In this document: piece by piece, positions 7,850-16,793 of the stretch | How positions within the stretch are numbered: position 1 is the first letter of the stretch | How the letters are laid out: every line of letters begins with the position of its first letter | Origin: Moryella indoligenes | Lineage (GTDB): Bacteria; Bacillota; Clostridia; Lachnospirales; Lachnospiraceae | Assembly (NCBI RefSeq): GCF_030812885.1 | Contig: NZ_JAUSTO010000006.1 | Coordinates: 62,001-126,000 of the forward strand | Length of the DNA stretch: 64,000 nucleotides | Direction: 5' to 3' | Translations under genes and position numbers: made by a program | The notes under the pieces: generated by a model | Seen by the model: only the letters and a program-made list of their open reading frames with translations | What the model was told of the DNA's origin: nothing | Database searches by the model: none

Positions 7850-8812
7850 ATGGCTGAAAATTTTGACGAGAACGACAAGCGAACACCGGTATTCCTGATC
7901 AATGGTTTTCTGGAGGCGGGCAAGACGCAGTTTTTAAAGTTTACGCTGGAGCAGCCCTATTTTCAGACGGAGGGGAAGACTCTTCTCATTGTCTGTGAGG
8001 AGGGGGAGCTGGAGTACGACGATGCCTTTCTTCAGAAGTATAAGACTGCGGGCATCTTTATGGAGAGCATAGATGAGGTCACAGTTGAGACTCTGCAGAA
8101 GCTGGAGGAGGAGTTTCACCCGGAGCGCGTGCTGATCGAGTGGAACGGAACCTGGATGCAGGATCAGCTGAAGCTCCCGGATTGCTGGTTTCTGAACCAG
8201 CAGATCTCTGTCTTTGACACCTCTACGCTGGATCTGTATCTGAAGAATATGCGCGCATTCATGGGGCCAATGCTCAAAAATACGGAACTTATCATCTGCA
8301 ATCGTGCAGATGATATTCCGGAGGAGAAGCTGGGAAATTATCACCTCTCCCTGAAGGCCATGGCGCCCGGTGCGGAGCTGGTATTTGAGGGAAAGGACGG
8401 AGAAGTTCGCGGAGATTTCAGCATAGAGCTGCCCTATGATCTTGAGCAAAGTGAGATAGAGATATATCCCAATATGTTTGCCACCTTCTATGTAGATGCC
8501 ATGGACAGGCCGGAGCGCTATGACGGAAAGACAGTCAGCTTCACGGCACAGATCATGCGCCCCAGGAATGCCCCTGAGAACATCATGGTTCCGGGCAGAA
8601 GGGTGATGACCTGCTGCGAGGCGGATATTCAGTTCTGTGGTTTTCTGTGCCGCTACAGAGGGGCGTCGGCCTTCCAGAGCGGAAGTTGGGTAAAGCTTCG
8701 CGCAAAAATAAAGAGCGAGAATACGAAGGAGTACGGCGGCGTCGGGCCTGTGCTCTATGCGGAGGAGGCCGTCCTCACCGGGCCGATCCGGGAAATTGCG
8801 AGCTTCTCATGA
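7850..8812 (+). CDS. COG0523-like GTPase fused to a YcgQ-type C-terminal domain
   Basis: The 320-residue protein begins with a CobW-like G domain: P-loop GFLEAGKTQ (about residues 18-26), VLIEWNGTW in place of the usual EPSG motif, and ICNRADD resembling the N/TKxD base motif. It lacks the CxCC metal motif and the His loop of its upstream neighbour. The last 90 or so residues (VPGRRVMTCCEADIQFCGFL) resemble the C-terminal domain of YcgQ/DUF1980 proteins, which are zinc-regulated in Bacillus. The gene starts 2 bp after the first GTPase and overlaps the HAD gene by ATGA. A paired metal-handling role is inferred. Confidence 0.75.
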   Translation: MAENFDENDKRTPVFLINGFLEAGKTQFLKFTLEQPYFQTEGKTLLIVCEEGELEYDDAFLQKYKTAGIFMESIDEVTVETLQKLEEEFHPERVLIEWNGTWMQDQLKLPDCWFLNQQISVFDTSTLDLYLKNMRAFMGPMLKNTELIICNRADDIPEEKLGNYHLSLKAMAPGAELVFEGKDGEVRGDFSIELPYDLEQSEIEIYPNMFATFYVDAMDRPERYDGKTVSFTAQIMRPRNAPENIMVPGRRVMTCCEADIQFCGFLCRYRGASAFQSGSWVKLRAKIKSENTKEYGGVGPVLYAEEAVLTGPIREIASFS

Positions 8813-9525
8813 TAAAGGCGGCAGTGTTCGATATGGACGGAACCATACTTGACACCATAGACGATATGACAGACTCGCTGAACTACAGCCTGCGGCTCTG
8901 CGGGCATCGCGGAGACTTTCAGGCTTCCCTGGTCAGGTATTTCTTTGGAAGTGCGGCCTTGGTTGCGGTGGAGCGGGCTCTGGCATCGGAGGCAGGTGCA
9001 CCACAGGAGCTGCTGCCGGAAATAGGAGAAGCTGTCTCCGCAGAGCGCTGGGGCGTCAGCAGGGCGGAGGCGGAGCGTGTGCTTGAGGTTTACAGGCCGC
9101 ATTACGCGGCGCACTGCAACATTCGGACTGGGCCTTATCCGGGAATAGCTAAGCTGCTTCAGAGACTCCGGAGCAGTGGGATCCAGACGGCAGTTGTCTC
9201 CAATAAACCGGATGAAGCGGTGCAGACGCTGGTCAGAGAGCAGTTTCCGGGACTCTTCGACTGTGCGCTGGGTGAGAGAGCGGGACTCCGCAGAAAGCCT
9301 GCGCCGGACATGGTGAGCGAGGCGCTGCGGCTCATGGACATGGATGCGGAGGGAGCAATTTATATCGGTGACACAGAGGTGGATGTCAGGACTGCGGAGA
9401 ACAGCCGTATCCCCTGCGTGGCAGTGAGCTGGGGCTTTCGCTCTGAGGCATATCTGCGGGAAGTCGGAGCGCAGTGCATTGCGGGAAGTGCAGAGGAGCT
9501 CGGAGAGCTGCTCTTAGGGTCTTAA
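8809..9525 (+). CDS. HAD-superfamily phosphatase (phosphoglycolate phosphatase-like)
   Basis: The 238-residue product is a class IA HAD hydrolase. It has the nucleophile motif FDMDGTILDT near the N-terminus, VVSNKP as motif II, the Lys region of RRKPAPDMV as motif III, and YIGDTEVDVRTAENS as motif IV. The alpha-helical cap is consistent with Gph/PGP-type phosphatases, but the substrate cannot be read from the sequence. The ATG at 8809 overlaps the upstream stop (ATGA). A longer in-frame extension to 8647 is rejected because it would lie inside the neighbouring gene and before the conserved start. Confidence 0.88.
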   Translation: MIKAAVFDMDGTILDTIDDMTDSLNYSLRLCGHRGDFQASLVRYFFGSAALVAVERALASEAGAPQELLPEIGEAVSAERWGVSRAEAERVLEVYRPHYAAHCNIRTGPYPGIAKLLQRLRSSGIQTAVVSNKPDEAVQTLVREQFPGLFDCALGERAGLRRKPAPDMVSEALRLMDMDAEGAIYIGDTEVDVRTAENSRIPCVAVSWGFRSEAYLREVGAQCIAGSAEELGELLLGS

Positions 9526-9543
9526 TTCATGGATATCATCAGT

Positions 9544-9583
9544 AAAAGAGCAGGTGCACTGGAATCAGCGCACCTGCTCTTTT
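9544..9583. terminator. Bidirectional intrinsic terminator
   Basis: A perfect 14-bp stem pairs AAAAGAGCAGGTGC (9544-9557) with GCACCTGCTCTTTT (9570-9583) around a 12-nt loop. T-rich flanks on both strands suit the convergent HAD and polysaccharide deacetylase genes. Confidence 0.9.
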
Positions 9584-9622
9584 GTAAATCTGCTTTTACT
9601 TGTTTTACTTTCCGGCGGATCT

Positions 9623-11071
9623 TCAGCCGCCGTTGTAGTCCGGCACGGGTGTGGGACGATCCGGATCAAAGATATCCGCCGCATTGAAGAGGTCACTTGT
9701 GTGATTCTTCACAGTCATATCCTGCCACATGCGGTAGCCGTCCAGATTGCGGCGTCCCATGCGCATGAAGTCATTTCCCTTCTGGACGAAATAGGGAGAG
9801 GAGTCAACATTGCAGAAATAGCGGAAGCCGCTCGCCCAGAGAAGGTTGAAGCGCTCATTGTCGTTGGTGTAGGGATGCCAATCCGCGATATCCGCACCGA
9901 AGGGATAGATCAGGATATCCGTTCCGCCGATGAGCGGAGCGACGCGCTCCTGCCACTTGCGGTTATCCTCCCGCAGATCCTCCATGCTGATGGAGCCGTA
10001 GTTTCTGTGTCCCCAGCTGTGAGAGGCAATCTCCCAGCCGTCGTCCCGGAGGCACTGTGCGACCTCGCGCACCTTTTGGCGATCTGCCTCGATGTTTGGG
10101 TTGGTCTCCTCGTAGGAGTTGTCCGTGCGGTAACCGAAGACGCCGTTGTAGCCGGTCACGGCCACGATGCCCTTCGCTCCGCGGTAGGAGAAGTCCGGAT
10201 GCTCCTCTACAAAGTCATCAAGCAGCGGAACGACATCGTATGACCCGACTGAGATGGAGCCGTCGTCCATGATCATCTCGTTCTTCGGTTTTCCGTCCTC
10301 CCCGACTATCAGGCACTTTGCAAAGCCGTCGCCGTCCATGTACTCATAGTAGTTGACATCGTCCTGCGAGAGCACAAAGGCATGCTTGCCCTCAGGAAGC
10401 ATGATATCTCCGGCAACCATCTTCTTGCCGCCCTTCTCCGTGTCGTCCACCTCATAGCAGATGTCGTGGATGGAGACCAGTACATAGCCGCGCTCGTACA
10501 TGGACTGCATCATCTTTAGGAACTCACTCTTTGTGGTCATGACATCGTTGTAGCCGTCCTGACGGTTGTCCCCGTCGAAGGCCTTCTTATTGTCCATGAT
10601 GAGAGTGTGAAAGAAGACATGCGTGATCTCGGAGATGTTCTGCCGCACCAGCGTGGATTTTGTCGCCTCGTAGCCCTGAATGGCAGCCTGACCCTGTTCA
10701 CTCGCGGCAAGCGCGCTGTCCTCGGTGATGAGCGCGATCGCGGCGTCATAGTCATACTGGGCAGCGAGCCGCTCTGCGCGCGCAAGTGTTGTTTCCGCAG
10801 CGGGGATGGTCTCTGCGGAGCTGTCGGCATGATCTGCGTCCGGAGCTTCCGAAGCTGCGCTCTGGTCAGCCTCGGAGACAGTAGCCTCGGTTTCAGCTGG
10901 CACAGTGGATTTGGCGATGCGATCCCGCACCTTGCCGAACATAAAAGCAGCTCCGATCAGGAGCAGCAGCACGATGCAGATGATGAGCGGAAGCGGGGAG
11001 CGCGGTCTGCGCCTTCTTCTGGAGCGCTGGCCCGAGCCTCTGTAGTACCCGCCGTAGTTCTGATAGGACAT
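9623..11071 (-). CDS. Membrane-anchored polysaccharide deacetylase-family protein
   Basis: The 482-residue protein starts at the ATG at 11071, preceded by AGGAGGAAAGCTT; an in-frame extension to 11098 lacks such a site. A short Arg-rich cytoplasmic N-terminus leads into one membrane segment (about residues 25-45), an Ala/Glu/Ser-rich stalk, then a NodB-like catalytic region. Catalytic features include LSQDDVNYY (the Asp pair of motif 1), SHSWGHRNY (the metal-binding His pair) and YPFGAD. It should act outside the membrane on peptidoglycan or another N-acetylated glycan. The substrate is not determined. Confidence 0.85.
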   Translation of the reverse strand: MSYQNYGGYYRGSGQRSRRRRRPRSPLPLIICIVLLLLIGAAFMFGKVRDRIAKSTVPAETEATVSEADQSAASEAPDADHADSSAETIPAAETTLARAERLAAQYDYDAAIALITEDSALAASEQGQAAIQGYEATKSTLVRQNISEITHVFFHTLIMDNKKAFDGDNRQDGYNDVMTTKSEFLKMMQSMYERGYVLVSIHDICYEVDDTEKGGKKMVAGDIMLPEGKHAFVLSQDDVNYYEYMDGDGFAKCLIVGEDGKPKNEMIMDDGSISVGSYDVVPLLDDFVEEHPDFSYRGAKGIVAVTGYNGVFGYRTDNSYEETNPNIEADRQKVREVAQCLRDDGWEIASHSWGHRNYGSISMEDLREDNRKWQERVAPLIGGTDILIYPFGADIADWHPYTNDNERFNLLWASGFRYFCNVDSSPYFVQKGNDFMRMGRRNLDGYRMWQDMTVKNHTSDLFNAADIFDPDRPTPVPDYNGG

Positions 11072-11106
11072 AAGCTTTCCTCCTGTAAGTCTTGACATAC
11101 CTTATA

Positions 11107-11135
11107 ATAATAGTCCAAGCTTCCGGGCAAATCAA
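11107..11135 (-). promoter_or_regulatory. Promoter of the polysaccharide deacetylase gene
   Basis: On the minus strand TTGATT (11130-11135) and TATTAT (11107-11112) are 17 bp apart, about 36 bp before the ATG. Confidence 0.6.
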
Positions 11136-11156
11136 GCAATATAAGTGATCAGCTTC

Positions 11157-11185
11157 TTTACTTTAAAATTTTACTGTGCTACAAT
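11157..11185 (+). promoter_or_regulatory. Promoter of yerC
   Basis: TTTACT (11157-11162) and TACAAT (11180-11185) are 17 bp apart, about 53 bp before the yerC ATG, back to back with the divergent deacetylase promoter. Confidence 0.65.
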
Positions 11186-11238
11186 TGATAAGAAATAAAC
11201 TACTATTACTGGCGGCTAGGCCATGAGCGGAGGATGTT

Positions 11239-11544
11239 ATGAACAATAAGCTCCATTCTGAAGCGGTAGATCATCTCTTTCGTGCGATTCTGACTCTCAA
11301 GACGGAGGAGGAGTGCTATCGCTTTTTTGAGGACGTGTGCACGATCAATGAGCTGCTGTCTTTTTCTCAGCGCTACGAGGTCGCAAAGATGCTGCGTGAG
11401 AAGAAGACCTATCTGGAGATCGCAGAGAAGACAGGAGCCTCCACGGCGACGATCAGCCGTGTGAACCGCTCTCTGAACTTCGGAAATGACGGCTATGACC
11501 TGACCTTTGCCCGGCTCGGGGATATGGAACAGTCGAAGGCGTGA
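11239..11544 (+). CDS. yerC: YerC/YecD-family TrpR-related regulator
   Basis: This 101-residue protein has the TrpR/YerC helix-turn-helix: INELLSFSQRYEVAKML followed by LEIAEKTGASTATISRVNR. It is probably a small DNA-binding repressor; the ligand and target are unknown. Its position just upstream of the pcrA helicase gene resembles the arrangement I recall from Bacillus. The length matches the family, and the ATG follows a GGAGG ribosome site. Confidence 0.9.
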   Translation: MNNKLHSEAVDHLFRAILTLKTEEECYRFFEDVCTINELLSFSQRYEVAKMLREKKTYLEIAEKTGASTATISRVNRSLNFGNDGYDLTFARLGDMEQSKA

Positions 11545-11580
11545 GCACAGAAGATTTTAAATCACAACAGTTATTCTGAT

Positions 11581-11606
11581 GTCCGCAGTGCAGTGAGGCT
11601 GCGGAC
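11581..11606 (+). terminator. Hairpin between yerC and pcrA
   Basis: GTCCGCAG (11581-11588) pairs perfectly with CTGCGGAC (11599-11606) over a 10-nt loop, followed by a short CTTACTTTTG. It may terminate or attenuate yerC transcription before pcrA. The T tract is weak. Confidence 0.5.
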
Positions 11607-11630
11607 CTTACTTTTGTATCGGGAGGCAGC

Positions 11631-14021
11631 ATGGCGCTTTATGACAATATGAATGACAGACAGAGGGAGGCGATGCTCTGTACGGAGGGGCCTCTGCTCA
11701 TTCTCGCCGGAGCGGGTTCGGGGAAAACCAGAGTGCTGACACACAGAATTGCTTATCTGATTGCCGGGAAGCAGGTGGAGCCATGGCATATTATGGCGAT
11801 CACGTTCACGAACAAGGCCGCCGGAGAGATGCGCGCGCGCATCGATGCTCTGGTAGAGCAGGGCGCGGAGCAGGTCTGGGTCGCAACCTTTCACGCGAGC
11901 TGTGTGCGTATTCTGCGCAGATATATTGATCGCATCGGATTTGAAAACAGCTTTACAATCTACGATGCGGACGATCAGAAGACCCTGATGAAGCAGGTGT
12001 TCCGGGAGCTGAATATAGATACCCGGAGCTTTAAGGAGCGAACGGTGCTCTCTGCGATCTCCGCCGCTAAGAATGAGCTCAGGACACCGGAGGAGCTTTT
12101 AAAGGAGGCCGGTGGCTATGTGGAGCAGAAGATCGCGGAGTGCTATCTCCGCTATCAGGATGATCTTCGCAGAAACAACGCATTGGATTTTGATGATCTC
12201 ATCATGAAGACGGTGCAGCTCTTTCAGTACAGCCCCGAGGTGCTCGTGCAGTATCAGGAGCGCTTTCGCTATATTATGGTCGATGAGTATCAGGACACGA
12301 ATACGGCGCAGTTCAGGCTCATCTCGCTGCTTGCAGGAAAGTATAAAAATCTCTGTGTGGTGGGGGATGATGACCAGTCTATCTATAAATTTCGCGGGGC
12401 CAATATCTATAATATCCTGAACTTTGAGACGGAGTTTCCGGGGGCGAAGATGGTGAAGCTTGAGCAGAACTACCGCTCGAAGGGAAATATTCTCTGCGCA
12501 GCCAATGAGGTGATACGGAATAATCTGGGCAGAAAGCAGAAGCGTCTCTGGACAGAGCAGGGGGACGGAGAGCCGGTCTATGTGCGTCGCTTTGAGTCCG
12601 CGCAGGACGAGGCGGAGGCCGTCGTCTCGGAGATACAGAAGCGGGGGATGGACCGGCACTACAATCGCTTTGCGGTGCTCTACCGCACCAATGCCCAGTC
12701 CCGCCTGCTTGAGGAGCGTATGGTCGCTGCAGGGCTGCCCTATCAGCTGGTCGGCGGTGTGAATTTCTACCAGAGGCGTGAGATCAAGGATGTTCTGGCT
12801 TATCTGAAGACGGTCGCCAACGGAAGGGACGATCTCGCCGCGCGCCGCATTTTAAATGTCCCGAAGCGCGGGATTGGTGCGGTGACGGAGGAAAGAATTG
12901 CAGTCTTTGCCACAGCGAATGAGCTCTCTTTTTTTGAGGCGCTTCGGGCGGCGGGCCCGGCCGGGATCGCCGGGCGCGCGGGAGAGAAGCTTCGGGGCTT
13001 TGTACAGCTCATTGAGGGACTTCGGGAAAGGAGTGAGAGCCTTTCTCTGGGAGCACTTATTGAAGCAGTGCTGGAGGATTCCGGATATCTGGACTTTCTG
13101 AAATCAGAGGGGGAGATTGAGGCGGAGTCCCGCAGGGAGAATATCGACGAGCTGATCTCGAAGGCGGTCTCCTTTGAACAGGAGCAGGAGGACAGTGCTG
13201 AGATTGAGGCAGAACAGCAGGAGTCGGATCCGCGCAGGCGGGCTTCCCTTCTGAGTCGTTTCCTCGAGGAGGTTGCTCTGGTTGCGGATATCGACCGCAT
13301 GGATGAGAACAGCGAGAAGGTGACACTCATGACGCTGCATGCCGCCAAGGGACTGGAATTTGATGAGGTGTACATGACGGGAATGGAGGATGGTCTTTTT
13401 CCCGGAAATCGCAGCATCGACGATCCGAAGGAGCTTGAGGAGGAGCGGCGCCTCTGCTATGTCGGCATCACCCGCGCGCGTGAGCGCCTCACACTCTGCT
13501 CTGCAAGAAGCCGCATGATCAATGGAGAGACACACCTGTCCAGAGAGTCCATGTTTGTGCGGGAGATTCCGGATGAGTACACAGAGAGGAGTGACAGCAG
13601 CCGTCCTCCCAGACCCTCCAGCTATCACTTCGGCGGTCGCGAGAGCGGCTGGGACGGCAGAGGCCTGCCCTGGGACAGCGGATACCGCGACAGCTACGGC
13701 AGTGGCTTTGCGGGAGGCGGTACAGGAGCGGGAGAGGGCACTTGCACTGTTTCAGCTGTGACGGGTTCAGAGGACCGTAATGCAGCGTGGGCGGATTCTT
13801 CCGGCAGAAGAAAGCCCCTCGCGTTTGGAAAGAGCTTTCAGGTTGTGAAGGCAGATCACCTGGATTATGAAGTTGGAGACCGGGTGCAGCACCAGCGCTT
13901 TGGTGAGGGGGTGGTGAAAAATATCCAGGACGGAAGCAGGGATTATGAGGTGACAGTGGATTTTGACCGGCACGGGACAAAAAAGATGTTTGCGGGCTTT
14001 GCCAACTTGAAAAAGCTCTGA
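11631..14021 (+). CDS. pcrA: ATP-dependent DNA helicase PcrA/UvrD
   Basis: This superfamily 1A 3'-5' helicase is used in nucleotide excision repair, plasmid replication and removal of RecA filaments. The 796-residue product has the Q motif NDRQREAM, Walker A LAGAGSGKTR, VDEYQDTN (Walker B), GDDDQSIYKFRGA (motif III), QNYRS (motif IV), TLHAAKGLEFDEV (motif V) and YVGITRARERL (motif VI). A Gly-rich linker leads to the PcrA C-terminal segment (VGDRVQHQRFGEGVV). In many Firmicutes ligA follows pcrA; here it does not. The ATG at 11631 has a GGGAGG site. Confidence 0.96.
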   Translation: MALYDNMNDRQREAMLCTEGPLLILAGAGSGKTRVLTHRIAYLIAGKQVEPWHIMAITFTNKAAGEMRARIDALVEQGAEQVWVATFHASCVRILRRYIDRIGFENSFTIYDADDQKTLMKQVFRELNIDTRSFKERTVLSAISAAKNELRTPEELLKEAGGYVEQKIAECYLRYQDDLRRNNALDFDDLIMKTVQLFQYSPEVLVQYQERFRYIMVDEYQDTNTAQFRLISLLAGKYKNLCVVGDDDQSIYKFRGANIYNILNFETEFPGAKMVKLEQNYRSKGNILCAANEVIRNNLGRKQKRLWTEQGDGEPVYVRRFESAQDEAEAVVSEIQKRGMDRHYNRFAVLYRTNAQSRLLEERMVAAGLPYQLVGGVNFYQRREIKDVLAYLKTVANGRDDLAARRILNVPKRGIGAVTEERIAVFATANELSFFEALRAAGPAGIAGRAGEKLRGFVQLIEGLRERSESLSLGALIEAVLEDSGYLDFLKSEGEIEAESRRENIDELISKAVSFEQEQEDSAEIEAEQQESDPRRRASLLSRFLEEVALVADIDRMDENSEKVTLMTLHAAKGLEFDEVYMTGMEDGLFPGNRSIDDPKELEEERRLCYVGITRARERLTLCSARSRMINGETHLSRESMFVREIPDEYTERSDSSRPPRPSSYHFGGRESGWDGRGLPWDSGYRDSYGSGFAGGGTGAGEGTCTVSAVTGSEDRNAAWADSSGRRKPLAFGKSFQVVKADHLDYEVGDRVQHQRFGEGVVKNIQDGSRDYEVTVDFDRHGTKKMFAGFANLKKL

Positions 14022-14155
14022 GCTTATGCGATAATGTGATTACAGTGTCAGAAGCTTTCTCCTACAGAGAGCTTATCGTTATGTATCATCAGGCGCTGTC
14101 ACAGCGCTGTGATCCTGAGGCTGTTAAAATATAAAAATCTGGCAGGAGGAGTAGT

Positions 14156-14434
14156 ATGGAGAATCTTGGAGCACTGGTGAAGCTTGAAGAATTGGTGGAT
14201 ACGCTGAAGAGAAGAGATGACAAGGGCGGCAGACGCGATACGATCATCATGATTCTTGCGATCCTTGGGGTGATTGCGGCTGTGGCGGGAATTGCCTACG
14301 CTGTGTATCGCTTTATGACACCGGATTATCTGGACGATTTCGATGATGATTTCGACGATGATTTTGACGACGATGAGGAGCCTCTCAGAAAGGCTGAGGA
14401 GCCCCTCGCCGAGAAAGAGGAAGAAAAGGAATAA
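14156..14434 (+). CDS. Small acidic-tailed membrane protein of unknown function
   Basis: The 92-residue protein has a charged N-terminus, one membrane segment (about residues 37-58) and a highly acidic tail with a repeated DDDF motif (DDFDDDFDDDFDDDEEP), then a Glu/Lys-rich end. An AGGAGGAG ribosome site precedes the ATG, supporting translation. I do not recognise a family. It sits alone between pcrA and the rRNA methyltransferase gene. The acidic tail could bind cations or a basic partner, but this is a guess. Confidence 0.7.
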   Translation: MENLGALVKLEELVDTLKRRDDKGGRRDTIIMILAILGVIAAVAGIAYAVYRFMTPDYLDDFDDDFDDDFDDDEEPLRKAEEPLAEKEEEKE

Positions 14435-14480
14435 GCTTATCGTACAGCGGGCTTGTAAATATCGAAATAAGGGAAGCAGA

Positions 14481-14503
14481 GGCGCGTCGTTTTACGACGC
14501 GCC
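14481..14503 (+). terminator. Perfect hairpin upstream of the rlmD-like gene
   Basis: GGCGCGTCGT (14481-14490) and ACGACGCGCC (14494-14503) form a perfect 10-bp stem with a 3-nt loop, followed only by TTGCC. It could be a weak terminator for the small membrane protein gene or an RNA structure in the leader of the next gene, whose ATG lies 27 bp on. Confidence 0.55.
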
Positions 14504-14530
14504 TTGCCTGTGAATGAGGAGTATGTGCGC

Positions 14531-15940
14531 ATGAAAAAAGGGGAGATCGGACAGGGTGTGATCGGAGACACATCATTTCCGGATCGCGGTTATATAGAGC
14601 GGGAGGATGGAAAGGTGCTCATCAAGCATGCCATCCCGGGCAGAGAGGTGGAGTATCGCATATTGAAGCGGCGAGGGGAGCGCGGCGAGGGGAGGGTGCT
14701 GCGGCTGATCAAGCCCTCCCCGCTGGAGACGGCGGCTCATCCCTGCCTGCACAGCGGTATCTGTGGGGGCTGTCTCTATCAGACCCTGCCCTATCCAGAG
14801 CAGCTGAAGCTGAAGGAGCGGCAGCTTGTGGAGCTGCTCCATACTGCCGCCGGACAGACATTTCAGTGGGACGGAATGCTCGGAAGTCCGGAGCCGGAGC
14901 ACTATCGGCTGAAGATGGAGTATTCATTCGGTGATGCCTACCGGGATGGTCCCCTTGCGCTCGGAATGCACAGGCGGGAGAGCCACTACGACATTGTGAC
15001 GACGGACCGCTGTCAGCTGGTTCATGAGGACTTCAATCTGATACTGCGGGAGACCCTGCGCATCTTCACAGAGGCGCAGATTCCCTTTTTTCATAAGCTT
15101 CGCCACAGCGGTTATCTGCGGCATCTTCTGGTGAGGCGTGGGACGCACAGCGGGGAGATGCTGGTGGATCTTGTGACGGTGTCAGAGGGCGCGTACACTG
15201 CGCCGGAGGGGCAGGAGGGCAGAGCGATCAACTTTTCTCTGCTGCTTACCCAGTGGAAAGATGCAATATTAAAGCTTCCGCTGCAGTCAGAGCTGAAGGG
15301 AATCCTTCATACTGTGAACGATTCTCCGGCGGATGCCGTGATTAACCAGGGGACAGAGGTTCTGTATGGTCAGGAGTATTTTGAGGAGACACTCTCCGGA
15401 CTGCGCTTCAAGATCACACCCTTTTCCTTCTTCCAGAACAACGCGGACGGCGCAGAGCTCTTGTACCGGAAGGTCGCGGATTATGTCGGAGACACCGGCG
15501 GGAAGACGGTCTTCGATCTCTACAGCGGCACAGGAACCATAGCCCAGCTTGTCGCGAAAACCGCATCGCACACGGTGGGAGTTGAGCTGATTGAGGAGGC
15601 TGTGATTGCGGCGCGGGAGAATGCAGAGCGAAATGGTATCACAAATTGCAGCTTCATTGCAGGTGATGTTCTGAAGGTGCTGGATGAGCTGAGAGAGAAG
15701 CCGGATGTAATCATTCTCGATCCGCCGCGAGAAGGAGTGAATCCGAAGGCGCTCTCAAAGCTGGTGCGCTACCGGGTTCCGCGCATGATCTATGTCTCCT
15801 GCAAGCCCTCGAGTCTGCTCCGGGATCTTGAAATCTTGCGGGAGGGCGGGTATCAGCCGACACGTGCGGTCGGCGTTGATATGTTCCCCCAGACCCCGAA
15901 TGTTGAGGCAGTCTGTTTGATGTCAAAAGTGCAGGACTAA
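14531..15940 (+). CDS. rlmD: 23S rRNA (uracil-5)-methyltransferase RlmD/TrmA family
   Basis: The 469-residue protein belongs to the class I SAM-dependent m5U RNA methyltransferases. An N-terminal TRAM-like OB fold precedes the iron-sulfur cysteine cluster CLHSGICGGCLYQ with a later DRCQL. The SAM-binding motif VFDLYSGTGTIAQLVA, the DPPREG motif and the nucleophile region IYVSCKPSSL follow. All key residues appear intact. The ATG at 14531 is chosen because GAGGAG lies 9 bp upstream; in-frame codons from 14504 would lie at the hairpin. Whether the target is U1939 or U747 cannot be decided here. Confidence 0.9.
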   Translation: MKKGEIGQGVIGDTSFPDRGYIEREDGKVLIKHAIPGREVEYRILKRRGERGEGRVLRLIKPSPLETAAHPCLHSGICGGCLYQTLPYPEQLKLKERQLVELLHTAAGQTFQWDGMLGSPEPEHYRLKMEYSFGDAYRDGPLALGMHRRESHYDIVTTDRCQLVHEDFNLILRETLRIFTEAQIPFFHKLRHSGYLRHLLVRRGTHSGEMLVDLVTVSEGAYTAPEGQEGRAINFSLLLTQWKDAILKLPLQSELKGILHTVNDSPADAVINQGTEVLYGQEYFEETLSGLRFKITPFSFFQNNADGAELLYRKVADYVGDTGGKTVFDLYSGTGTIAQLVAKTASHTVGVELIEEAVIAARENAERNGITNCSFIAGDVLKVLDELREKPDVIILDPPREGVNPKALSKLVRYRVPRMIYVSCKPSSLLRDLEILREGGYQPTRAVGVDMFPQTPNVEAVCLMSKVQD

Positions 15941-15975
15941 AATCACCCAAACCGTTAAAAAAACAAGCTATCTGG

Positions 15976-15981
15976 TATAAT
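15976..15981 (+). promoter_or_regulatory. Extended -10 promoter of the traX gene
   Basis: TCTGGTATAAT gives an extended -10 (TATAAT at 15976-15981), about 49 bp before the traX ATG, at the point where base composition turns AT-rich. There is no good -35. Confidence 0.55.
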
Positions 15982-16029
15982 ATTTATTGGATTATTGCTT
16001 ACACATTTTCGTAAGTGAGGAGAACCCAA

Positions 16030-16791
16030 ATGAGCGAAAACGTAAAAGAAGAAAAATTGATGGATTTAAATAGACGTTTTAATAGAGAAAAAATAAAGAA
16101 GTTTCAGATTTTAAATGGTGCGCAACTCAAGTATATTGCATTTCTTTCAATGCTAATAGACCATGTAAATAACGGGGTAGTTGCACCGCTTTTAGATGGC
16201 AAAGGAGCGCTTCTATATATTTCAAATATATTTTCAATTCTAGGAAGGATTGCCTTTCCAATATTTATATTTTTCGTTGTGGAAGGATTTTTCAAAACCA
16301 AGAATACGAAAAAATATCTTATAAATTTAATTTTATTTGGAATTATTGCAGAAGTTCCATTCGATATATTCACTTCAAAAGTGTTTTACAATCCAAATTG
16401 GAACAATATAATGTTCACATTAGCCCTTTGCCTAGTAACGGTTTGGATAATCGATGAGCTTAAAGGCAAGGTAAAAAATAATTTTTTTTGGTACGGAATT
16501 TCTGTTGTAATCGTGATGGCATTCGGACTTTTGGCGATGCTACTTAGCCTTGACTACGACTACCACGCAATCATCCTTGCCTATGTTTTCTATATTTTCT
16601 ACGATAGACCTGTGATGAGTGCTGCAATTGGATATATTTCTATAATCAAGGAGCTATATTCATTCTTAGGATTTGCTATGACCATAACATACAATGGCAA
16701 GAGGGGTAAACAGTACAAATGGTTCAATTATCTCTTCTATCCAGTTCATCTTTTAATAATTGGGATTATTCGTTTTTACTTTAATCTCTAA
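16030..16791 (+). CDS. traX: TraX-family integral membrane protein
   Basis: The 253-residue hydrophobic protein has about seven membrane segments and the TraX signature order: LKYIAFLSMLIDHVNN, then LGRIAFPIFIFFVVEGFF and YHAIILAYVFYIFY, ending in YPVHLLIIGI. In the F plasmid, TraX acetylates the pilin N-terminus. Firmicute homologues are widespread, often outside conjugation clusters, and are thought to be membrane acyltransferases. GTGAGGAG precedes the ATG at 16030. The gene is strongly AT-rich compared with rlmD upstream, which suggests acquisition. Confidence 0.82.
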   Translation: MSENVKEEKLMDLNRRFNREKIKKFQILNGAQLKYIAFLSMLIDHVNNGVVAPLLDGKGALLYISNIFSILGRIAFPIFIFFVVEGFFKTKNTKKYLINLILFGIIAEVPFDIFTSKVFYNPNWNNIMFTLALCLVTVWIIDELKGKVKNNFFWYGISVVIVMAFGLLAMLLSLDYDYHAIILAYVFYIFYDRPVMSAAIGYISIIKELYSFLGFAMTITYNGKRGKQYKWFNYLFYPVHLLIIGIIRFYFNL

Positions 16792-16793
16792 TT

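Noticed and set aside
6888..7886. Antisense frames opposite the histidine repeat
   Set aside because: They are low-complexity translations of the repeat with no ribosome site or family match.
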